A stretch of 5,318 bases of DNA from Veillonellaceae bacterium UBA5809 (GCA_002417965.1 DIDD01000113.1:1-5318); one strand, 5' to 3'; numbered from the stretch's first letter, positions 1 through 5,167 are shown. Numbers and translations are program-made. Notes: generated from the letters alone by a model not told the origin.

Positions 1-1
1 T

Positions 2-280
2 GAAAACCGTTTCATGCATGTGGGAGAATTAAAAAGGATGGGAGCTTCCATCGACATAGAAGGGCGCAGCGCCATTGTCCGGGGCGTGCCTTTCCTCGAA
101 GGAGCCTTTGTAAGAGCAACAGATCTGCGGGCAGGCGCTGCACTTACATTGGCGGGACTGGCTGCCCACGGAATTACAGAAGTAGGGGATCTCCATCATA
201 TTGACCGGGGCTATGATCATCTGGTGGAGAAATTACAGGGGTTAGGAGCCGATATTGTCCGTGTCAATACAGAATGCTGA
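2..280 (+). CDS. murA: MurA, UDP-N-acetylglucosamine 1-carboxyvinyltransferase (C-terminal end only)
   Basis: This is the 3' end of a gene that begins left of the window; 92 residues and the TGA stop are present. MurA is the cytoplasmic enzyme that transfers enolpyruvate from PEP to UDP-GlcNAc, the first committed step of peptidoglycan synthesis. The visible part carries the characteristic tail of the family: FMHVGELKRMGA, then ATDLRAGAAL, whose Arg (codon 128-130) corresponds to the substrate-binding Arg397 of E. coli MurA. After that come HIDRGYDHLVEKLQGLGA and a short end, a normal family C-terminus. The close relative AroA (EPSP synthase) is excluded by the DLRAGAAL and HIDRGY motifs. The last 26 bases overlap the proposed start of the downstream MreB-like gene, so the two are probably co-transcribed and translationally coupled. 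Which MurA paralogue this is (MurAA or MurAB type) cannot be told from the fragment, though the mbl-like neighbour favours MurAA. Confidence 0.96.
   Translation, partial: ENRFMHVGELKRMGASIDIEGRSAIVRGVPFLEGAFVRATDLRAGAALTLAGLAAHGITEVGDLHHIDRGYDHLVEKLQGLGADIVRVNTEC
244..248 (+). promoter_or_regulatory. Ribosome-binding site supporting a TTG start for the MreB-like gene
   Basis: AGGAG lies inside the end of murA, six bases before the TTG at 255. No comparable purine-rich site precedes the alternative ATG at 339 (upstream bases are GCCGTTCCCTT) or the one at 348. This is the main reason for choosing the upstream non-ATG start. The GTG at 261 would leave a 12-base spacer, which is less favourable. 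Confidence 0.55.
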
Positions 281-1364
281 AAAACAGGACCGGCGCAGCC
301 AGCGTTCATCTGCCAATACAGTCCGGCGCCGTTCCCTTATGGACTGGATGGGATCCTTTGGCACTGAGGATATCGGTGTAGACCTGGGGACATCCAATAT
401 GGTGGTGTATGTCAGGGACAAGGGAATTGTTCTGGATGAACCCTCTGTTGTGGCAGTCTGTGAAAAAACAGGAGAGATGATAGCCGCAGGACACCGTGCC
501 GATGATATGGAGGGCAGGACACCGCGGGGCATTAAAACACTCCGTCCTCTCCGTGAAAGCGCCATCGTTGATTACGGCGCCGCTGCCTATCTGCTGAGCT
601 CTCTTTTGGAACACATGTCACTGAAAAGCACCTTTTTTCATCCCCGGCTAGTCATGTGTGTGCCCAGCGGCGTTACCGGCGTGCAGCGGAGGGCGCTTCT
701 GGAATCTGCTGTTGCCATGGGCGCCCGCAAAACTGTCCTTATTGAACAGCCGATGGCTGCCGTTATGGGAACCGGGCTGGATACATCACGTATGGTTGGA
801 ACCATGGTAGTTGATATCGGAGGCGGATCGGCCAATATATCCGTACTGTCAAGATACGGTATTGTAGTCAGCTCTTTTTCTCCGGATGCAGGCATGGTGA
901 TGGACCAGGCCATTATGACCCACGTAAGGGATAAATACCGTGTCCGTATCGGGCGCAAAGCGGCAGAATCCGCGAAAATTGAATTGGGCGCATGGTTCAA
1001 CGCAGCCATGACACACAGCACCTCTGTGAGCGGTTCTTCTGTCGTTACCGGCCTTCCGATGAAACTGGACATTTCTTCCGGTGATGTGTCGGAAGCATTA
1101 AAACCTATACTTGACCGTATTTTCAGAAAAATTCTGGAAGTTTTGCAAAAAACACCCCCCGCACTGCTGGCGGATATCCGCGATCATGGGATCCTGATGA
1201 CAGGGGGGGCATCCTGTCTGAAAGGACTTGATATGATGATTACCAGAACGACAGGAATTCCTGCCTATGTGGTGGAATATCCGTTTTTTGTCAATGCCAT
1301 AGGCGCAGGAAATGCCCTGGAATACATGGATATATTCCGGGATTCCCTGCAGAATCTGCATTGA
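255..1364 (+). CDS. mreB: MreB/Mbl-family actin-like protein with altered nucleotide pocket
   Basis: This is a bacterial actin homologue of the rod-shape (elongasome) family; such proteins form membrane-bound filaments that guide peptidoglycan synthesis. Landmarks, numbered from TTG 255 (369 aa), are: phosphate-1 loop DIGVDLGTSN (39-48), GIVLDEPSVVAV (57-68), GRTP (87-90), CVPSGVTGVQRRA (135-147), phosphate-2 loop VVDIGGGSAN (185-194), KIELG (241-245), VTGLP (264-268), KTPPALLADI (299-308) and the adenosine motif GILMTGGAS (312-320). Several residues depart from the family consensus: IEEP is IEQP (Gln165), GGGTTE is GGGSAN, AGDEMD is AGMVMD (212-217), and TGGGA is TGGAS. ATPase activity may therefore be weak or altered. 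From ATG 339 the protein would be 341 aa, close to the usual length. The TTG start adds 28 Arg/Ser/Gln-rich residues but has the only good ribosome-binding site. The position after murA recalls Bacillus mbl, so an Mbl-type paralogue is likely. Confidence 0.9.
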   Translation: MSVSIQNAEKQDRRSQRSSANTVRRRSLMDWMGSFGTEDIGVDLGTSNMVVYVRDKGIVLDEPSVVAVCEKTGEMIAAGHRADDMEGRTPRGIKTLRPLRESAIVDYGAAAYLLSSLLEHMSLKSTFFHPRLVMCVPSGVTGVQRRALLESAVAMGARKTVLIEQPMAAVMGTGLDTSRMVGTMVVDIGGGSANISVLSRYGIVVSSFSPDAGMVMDQAIMTHVRDKYRVRIGRKAAESAKIELGAWFNAAMTHSTSVSGSSVVTGLPMKLDISSGDVSEALKPILDRIFRKILEVLQKTPPALLADIRDHGILMTGGASCLKGLDMMITRTTGIPAYVVEYPFFVNAIGAGNALEYMDIFRDSLQNLH

Positions 1365-1371
1365 AAGGAGG
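1364..1371 (+). promoter_or_regulatory. Ribosome-binding site for the AMIN-glycosidase gene
   Basis: AAAGGAGG begins at the last base of the mreB-like stop codon and ends seven bases before ATG 1379. It fixes the start at 1379; an in-frame TTG at 1361 would place this site inside the coding sequence and is rejected. Confidence 0.85.
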
Positions 1372-1378
1372 ACTTCCC

Positions 1379-2725
1379 ATGAAAATCAACAAAAAAGCAG
1401 GAGCGGCTTTGACAGGGGCGTTCCTGCTTTGCTGTTTTCAGACAGCTTCGGCGGCGGAATTTGAATCATTAAGAGTGCAGAACAGCGACGGGCAGTCACG
1501 AATTGTATTAGAATTCGACAAACTTCCTGAGAGCTGGGATTTAAAGACCGGATCTGACGGAGATACGGAACTTATACTGAACGGCATTTCATCAGCCATT
1601 CCCCATGCTGCAGGCGCAGAAGGAAATGGGCTGATTAAGGAAATGACACCCCGGAAGAATACATCCACCGTGACACTGGATATGAAACTGAAAACAGAAG
1701 CTGCGCATCATCTTTTTGTACTTCATCAGCCGGACAGGCTTGTTCTTGACCTGTTTACACGATATGAAGAGAAAACGGTGGTTTCCGTAACTCCCCATAT
1801 GTCTTATACCTACTGGACGCGGGCCGATGCAGACGGAAGAAAGAAAATTTACGTGATCCGGGGAGACGCGGAAACACAGGGACGGATCGTCATGGGAGAC
1901 CTCAAATCCCGGATTTCCATGCAGTCCTTTGCGGAATCGACAAAGGCTCCGGTTGCCGTTAACGGAACCTACGGCGGAAAGCCCATGATGAAGGCTTATG
2001 GCCTGTGGAGAAATCTGTCAGGCCAGGCACAGGGATTTATTTCCTATGAACAGGGCAAGGGATATACAATAGGTTTATGGCAGCCCGCATACAGAGTTTC
2101 AGCCGGGGGAAAGCAGACCTCTGTTGCCGGAAGCGACAGACCGCGCAGACAGGATGAACTCATTCTTTATACGCCGTCATTTGGAAAATCTACAGGAACA
2201 AACGCATACGGAAAAGAAGTTCTGGTTGTAAGCGGCCGTGTGGCTGACATATCCACATCAGGCAATATGAAAATTGAAGAAGACGGCATTGTGCTTTCGG
2301 GCATTGGAAAGGGCGCCGGTATCCTGGAAGGACTTCACCGGGGGGATAAAATATCTGTTTTGCCGGATTCCAAACTTTTTGACAGTCAGGAATTTGTATA
2401 TGGAGGATGTGAAGTCATTCTGTCAGACGGCAGAGCGGCCGTACCGGAAAACAAAGAGGAAGATCAGTCACTGGCACCGCGTACGGCAGCAGGAGTAACG
2501 GCAGACGGAAAACTGATATTGGCCGAAATCGACGGATGGCAGATGCAGAGCAGCGGCATGTCCAAAATGGAAACAGCCCTTCTGATGAAAGAACTGGGAG
2601 CCGTTCAGGCGCTCCTTATCCCGGACCGCGGAATGGGACAGCTTTTGATTCAGGGGAAAACGGTCAATATCCCCAATGGGGGAGATGGAGAAGGGCGGTT
2701 CCAGACAGCGCTGGTTTTTTTCTGA
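1379..2725 (+). CDS. Exported AMIN-domain / phosphodiester glycosidase (NAGPA, DUF2233) family protein, degenerate motif
   Basis: The protein is 448 aa and exported. A signal peptide occupies about residues 1-26 (MKINKK, then a hydrophobic core, then a TASAA cleavage region). Residues about 28-126 form an AMIN domain, a small beta domain that targets periplasmic proteins to the cell wall, ending in the typical PDRLVLDLF. After VTPHMSYTYWTR (137-148) comes the NAGPA/DUF2233 domain, about 190-448: VAVNGTYG (192-199), LILYTPSFGKSTGTN (261-275), EDGIVLSGIG (301-310), PRTAAGVTADGKLILAEIDG (367-386), MKELGAV (403-409) and a closing GRFQTALVFF. Relatives hydrolyse GlcNAc-phosphodiesters or act in exopolysaccharide and cell-wall metabolism. 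Here the usual LDGGGSTT signature is IPDRGMGQ (414-421), NGGYF is NGTYG, and DGRQ is DGWQ, so catalysis is doubtful and a binding role is possible. It starts 14 bases after the mreB-like stop, in the same apparent operon. No terminator follows it. Confidence 0.87.
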   Translation: MKINKKAGAALTGAFLLCCFQTASAAEFESLRVQNSDGQSRIVLEFDKLPESWDLKTGSDGDTELILNGISSAIPHAAGAEGNGLIKEMTPRKNTSTVTLDMKLKTEAAHHLFVLHQPDRLVLDLFTRYEEKTVVSVTPHMSYTYWTRADADGRKKIYVIRGDAETQGRIVMGDLKSRISMQSFAESTKAPVAVNGTYGGKPMMKAYGLWRNLSGQAQGFISYEQGKGYTIGLWQPAYRVSAGGKQTSVAGSDRPRRQDELILYTPSFGKSTGTNAYGKEVLVVSGRVADISTSGNMKIEEDGIVLSGIGKGAGILEGLHRGDKISVLPDSKLFDSQEFVYGGCEVILSDGRAAVPENKEEDQSLAPRTAAGVTADGKLILAEIDGWQMQSSGMSKMETALLMKELGAVQALLIPDRGMGQLLIQGKTVNIPNGGDGEGRFQTALVFF

Positions 2726-2752
2726 GACAAAATTCTCATAAAATGTTAAAAT
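2724..2752 (+). promoter_or_regulatory. Candidate sigma-A promoter with extended -10
   Basis: GAGACA (2724-2729, four of six matches to TTGACA) is followed by a 17-base spacer and TAAAAT (2747-2752, five of six matches). TG at 2744-2745 gives an extended -10, TGTTAAAAT. Transcription would begin near 2759, about 43 bases before the lipoyl-fold gene. The -35 overlaps the stop codon of the upstream gene and a small inverted repeat (TGAGA 2723-2727, TCTCA 2734-2738). It would let the lipoyl/S55 pair be expressed apart from the mreB operon. Judged by eye only. Confidence 0.5.
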
Positions 2753-2768
2753 GAAAGAAATCCAATGA

Positions 2769-2815
2769 ATGAAATGGACTTAAAACAAGGAGGAAACAAC
2801 CATGAAATGGACTTA
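2769..2815 (+). repeat. 14-bp direct repeat duplicating the start of the lipoyl-fold gene
   Basis: ATGAAATGGACTTA occurs at 2769-2782 and again, identically, at 2802-2815, 33 bases apart. The second copy is the true gene start (Met-Lys-Trp-Thr-Tyr). The first reads Met-Lys-Trp-Thr followed by TAA, in the same frame, ending six bases before the TAA's downstream neighbour AAGGAGG begins at 2787 (three bases lie between). A second short frame, 2765-2818, reads through both copies (17 codons, containing NEMDL and HEMDL). This could be a leader mini-ORF or a scar of a local tandem duplication. Confidence 0.8.
2787..2793 (+). promoter_or_regulatory. Ribosome-binding site for the lipoyl-fold gene
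   Basis: AAGGAGG, eight bases before ATG 2802, is a near-perfect Shine-Dalgarno site. It selects the second copy of the duplicated start sequence rather than the copy at 2769, which has no good site in front of it. Confidence 0.85.
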
Positions 2816-3104
2816 TAAATTAGCAGTCATGGCAGCGGCTTCAGTTCTTTGTTCCGCGGCTGTTACATCACCGGCAGAAGCTGCCGTCCTTTCACAGCAG
2901 TCGGTTCTTTCAGGCGAAGTGGTATCAGTAGCGGCGCCGGGAACAGCCGTCAAAGAAGGACAGGTTCTGGTTACCGTTAAATCACTGGCCGGCCCTGTGC
3001 CGGCTGTGCGGGCCACGGCAGACGGAGTGGTTAAGACTGTACAGACGGCACCAGGACAGACCGTCAGCCAGGGGGATGTGCTGGTGACGCTGGAAAGCAA
3101 GTAA
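2802..3104 (+). CDS. Small exported stand-alone lipoyl/biotinyl-fold protein
   Basis: The product is 100 aa. Residues 1-28 form a signal peptide (MKWTYK, hydrophobic core, SPAEA-A cleavage region), leaving about 72 mature residues that are almost entirely one lipoyl/biotinyl-like (barrel-sandwich hybrid) domain. The two pseudo-symmetric halves are visible: SGEVVSVAAPGTAVKEGQVL (37-56) continuing VTVKS, and DGVVKTVQTAPGQTVSQGDV (74-93) continuing LVTLESK. The hairpin that carries the modified Lys (MKM) in biotinyl or lipoyl carriers is SLAGPVPAVRA here, without lysine at its tip, so cofactor attachment is unlikely. The fold is shared with adaptor proteins of HlyD type, but no coiled coil or membrane anchor is present. 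SVLC does not make a convincing lipobox. It is followed after 13 bases by the S55 protein gene, strongly suggesting co-translation and a shared role in the periplasm. The exact function is not recognised. Confidence 0.88.
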   Translation: MKWTYKLAVMAAASVLCSAAVTSPAEAAVLSQQSVLSGEVVSVAAPGTAVKEGQVLVTVKSLAGPVPAVRATADGVVKTVQTAPGQTVSQGDVLVTLESK

Positions 3105-3117
3105 TGAGGGGAATTTC

Positions 3118-5046
3118 ATGAGACGATCATTCAAAGAAAAATGCTGTGCGGCATGGATGGCGGCCTGCCTTTTGGCAGGGGGGACCGGCACTGCATATGC
3201 CCAGACGGCTTTTATGCCCCTGTCGGAAGTTAAAGAAGGCATGGAAGGCTATGCCAGAACGGTTATTCAGGGAACAGACATTAATACCTTCCAGGTTCAT
3301 GTCCTGGGAGTGATGAAAAATAAGGGCGCATCAGGGGGAGACCTGGTGCTGGTGAGAGTATCAGGTCCTGTGATTGACAAAACAGGCGGCATTGCACAGG
3401 GGATGAGCGGAAGCCCCGTATACATCAACGGGAAACTGCTGGGAGCCATTGCTTACGGGTTTCCCCAGTCAGACGGAAGACTGGGAATGGTAACTCCGAT
3501 TTCGGATATGCTGAAGCTCTGGACTGTTGATGACCGGGGTGAACAGCCTCAGACACCGGAGCCGTCATCAGACCTGATTCCGGTCAGCACCCCCCTTATG
3601 GCGGTAGGATATACGCCGGATGCGCTCTCCTATCTGTCGGATAAAATGAAAGATCTCCATATGGTTCCCTATTCGGCCGCTTCAGCAGGATCGGATGACA
3701 CGGCCCTTCCGCTGGAACCTGGGAGTTCTGTGGCAGCTACGCTGGTCACAGGAGATCTGAAGCTCGGAGCTATCGGAACAGTGACCTACGTGGACGGAGA
3801 CCATATTGTGGCCTTCGGACATCCCTTTATGAACCGGGGAAACAGCGATTATTTTATGCATAATTCATATATTTTTACCGTTGTTCCCAGCAGAGAAGTA
3901 CCATTCAAACTGGGATCTGTCGGTGCGGAAATAGGGGCTGTTACACAGGACCGGGGAACGGGAATCAGCGGCATTGAAGGAAAATCCGCTGAAGCGGTGC
4001 CTCTTCATGTGTCCGTGTCCGATACGGATACACAGGAATCATCCAATCTGAATGTCCGCATGATACGCAGCGAAAAACTGATGCCGACTCTGGCAGCCAC
4101 CAGTGTTTACAATGCAGTCAGCCAGACACTGGACCGGAGCGGCCAGGGGACCGTATCACTTAAATACACACTGTGGCCGGAAAACCTATCAGAAAAACCA
4201 TTTATCAGAGAAAATATGTACTGGTCGTCAGAAGATGTGGCTGAAAAAAGTGTTGATGAACTTTATGCGGTTATGAAGCTTCTTGAACAAAACCGTTTTC
4301 AGCCCTATCAGCTTAGAAACATAACAGTGGATATGTCCGTGACGCAGAAGAGAAATACGGCACAGCTGCTGGATGCCAGCGCAGCGCCGATGATTGTCAG
4401 CCCGGGGGATCCGATCTATATCCGTGTACGGCTGCAGCCTTACAGAGGAGACGTATTTTATAAAGAAATGACATTCACTGTTCCTAAAGATCAGCCCTAT
4501 GGAAATATGGTGCTGGAAATCCGGGGCGGCGGAGTGATTCCCCTGCCTTACCTGATTCAGCAGCAGCAGTACAATCTGACAGAGGAAATTCTTGACCGCA
4601 TCCGGACCTACAAAGATTTTTCCGATCTGCGGGATAAACTGGAAAAAGAAGACCGAAATAATCAAATCGTGGCAGAAATTCTTGATCCTAATATCAGTTT
4701 GATTTCCAAGGAAAATGATACAGGCGAAAAAGCACAGATACAGAACAGACAAGTTAAGCCCCAGCCGGGATATTTAAAGTCCAAAGAAAAAACCTCTGAG
4801 GAAGCGGGCAAAGAGGATACAGTAAAAAGCTGTGTTGATACAGACTATGTCATATTGGGGGACGGCCAGTTTGTCTTTCAGGTTATGAAGCCGGCAGACA
4901 GGGACAGACAGCTGAAAAAACTGCAGAAGCAAAATAAAAAAGACGGACATTTTATGGTAAAAATGAGAAGTCAGGAAAAAGATCTGATTCCTTTCCAGAA
5001 AGAGAACAGTAAGGACAGCGGAACAGCAGGAGACAGTCCGCAATAA
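3118..5046 (+). CDS. Exported SpoIVB-type (peptidase S55) protein with permuted protease halves
   Basis: The protein is 642 aa with a signal peptide (1-28, cleaved near TAYA-Q). Residues about 33-135 resemble the C-terminal half of Bacillus SpoIVB: MPLSEVKEGMEGYARTVI, then DKTGGIAQGMSGSPVYINGK with the predicted nucleophile Ser97 (codon 3406-3408). After a linker, residues about 200-290 resemble the N-terminal half of the SpoIVB protease domain: IGTVTYVDGDHIVAFGHPF with His235 (CAT 3820-3822), then GAVTQDRGTGISG. In SpoIVB the order is His, Asp, Ser. No PDZ domain is evident, unlike SpoIVB. Residues about 370-560 contain a beta-rich segment (VSPGDPIYIRVRLQPYRGD) and LRDKLEKEDRNNQIVAEI. The last 80 or so residues are rich in Lys, Asp and Gln. 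SpoIVB is a secreted signalling protease of sporulation; in a diderm setting this relative probably works in the periplasm on an unknown target. The start has GAGGGG at 3106-3111, six bases upstream. The gene ends at a strong terminator. Confidence 0.88.
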   Translation: MRRSFKEKCCAAWMAACLLAGGTGTAYAQTAFMPLSEVKEGMEGYARTVIQGTDINTFQVHVLGVMKNKGASGGDLVLVRVSGPVIDKTGGIAQGMSGSPVYINGKLLGAIAYGFPQSDGRLGMVTPISDMLKLWTVDDRGEQPQTPEPSSDLIPVSTPLMAVGYTPDALSYLSDKMKDLHMVPYSAASAGSDDTALPLEPGSSVAATLVTGDLKLGAIGTVTYVDGDHIVAFGHPFMNRGNSDYFMHNSYIFTVVPSREVPFKLGSVGAEIGAVTQDRGTGISGIEGKSAEAVPLHVSVSDTDTQESSNLNVRMIRSEKLMPTLAATSVYNAVSQTLDRSGQGTVSLKYTLWPENLSEKPFIRENMYWSSEDVAEKSVDELYAVMKLLEQNRFQPYQLRNITVDMSVTQKRNTAQLLDASAAPMIVSPGDPIYIRVRLQPYRGDVFYKEMTFTVPKDQPYGNMVLEIRGGGVIPLPYLIQQQQYNLTEEILDRIRTYKDFSDLRDKLEKEDRNNQIVAEILDPNISLISKENDTGEKAQIQNRQVKPQPGYLKSKEKTSEEAGKEDTVKSCVDTDYVILGDGQFVFQVMKPADRDRQLKKLQKQNKKDGHFMVKMRSQEKDLIPFQKENSKDSGTAGDSPQ

Positions 5047-5054
5047 TATATACA

Positions 5055-5100
5055 GAGGCCCGGGTTTCCTGCATGACAGGGACCGGGCTCATTGTTTTTT
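5055..5100 (+). terminator. Intrinsic terminator after the S55 gene
   Basis: A long hairpin starts nine bases after the TAA. The left arm is GAG-(g)-CCCGG-(gt)-TTCCTG (5055-5071), the loop is CATGA (5072-5076), and the right arm is CAGGGA-CCGGG-CTC (5077-5090), with one G-T pair. It is followed by ATTG and six T (5095-5100). It separates the lipoyl/S55 cassette from the MlaE gene. Confidence 0.9.
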
Positions 5101-5120
5101 ACTTATTTTTGATGTAGAAT
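5092..5120 (+). promoter_or_regulatory. Possible weak promoter for the MlaE-type gene
   Basis: TTGTTT (5092-5097) and TAGAAT (5115-5120) are 17 bases apart; the -10 matches consensus at five of six positions but the -35 is poor and lies in the terminator T-tract. TATATT at 5140-5145 is an alternative -10 without a recognisable -35. A promoter is expected here because a terminator precedes the gene, but its exact place is uncertain. Confidence 0.25.
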
Positions 5121-5155
5121 AAAAATAATCATGATGGCATATATTTTCATGAAAC

Positions 5156-5162
5156 AAGGGGG
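5156..5162 (+). promoter_or_regulatory. Ribosome-binding site supporting a GTG start for the MlaE-type gene
   Basis: AAGGGGG lies five bases before GTG 5168. An in-frame TGA at 5150-5152 rules out any start further upstream, so the GTG is the best start despite not being ATG. Confidence 0.75.
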
Positions 5163-5167
5163 AAAAA

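Noticed and set aside
638..1072. Antisense open frame of 144 codons within the mreB-like gene
   Set aside because: It lies opposite conserved MreB motifs and shows no family features of its own.
1361..1378. Upstream TTG start for the AMIN-glycosidase gene
   Set aside because: It would put the AAAGGAGG site inside the coding sequence and add residues before an otherwise standard signal peptide; ATG 1379 is correct.
2274..2498. Plus-strand frame of 74 codons inside the AMIN-glycosidase gene
   Set aside because: It is out of frame with a gene carrying continuous NAGPA motifs across the same bases; it has no ribosome-binding site or domain.
2715..2738. T-run and small inverted repeat at the end of the glycosidase gene as a terminator
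   Set aside because: The seven T precede rather than follow the 5-bp inverted repeat, so the arrangement is wrong for an intrinsic terminator on the + strand.
2802..2880. Lipobox in the lipoyl-fold protein (SVLC at residues 14-17)
   Set aside because: Positions -3 to -1 do not fit the usual L-A/S-G/A pattern, and a better signal peptidase I site (SPAEA-A) follows.
4228..4752. Long antisense open frame (174 codons) opposite the S55 gene
   Set aside because: It has no ribosome-binding site or recognisable domain, and lies wholly opposite a well-supported coding region whose codon pattern explains it.
4774..5043. Antisense frame rich in Phe and Leu that resembles a membrane protein
   Set aside because: The hydrophobic look is the mirror of Lys- and Glu-rich codons (AAA, GAA) in the tail of the S55 gene; no independent start signal is seen.
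5129..5152. Two TCATGA palindromes (5129-5134 and 5147-5152) before the MlaE gene
   Set aside because: Six-base palindromes 18 bases apart in an A+T-rich leader are not distinctive enough to call an operator.
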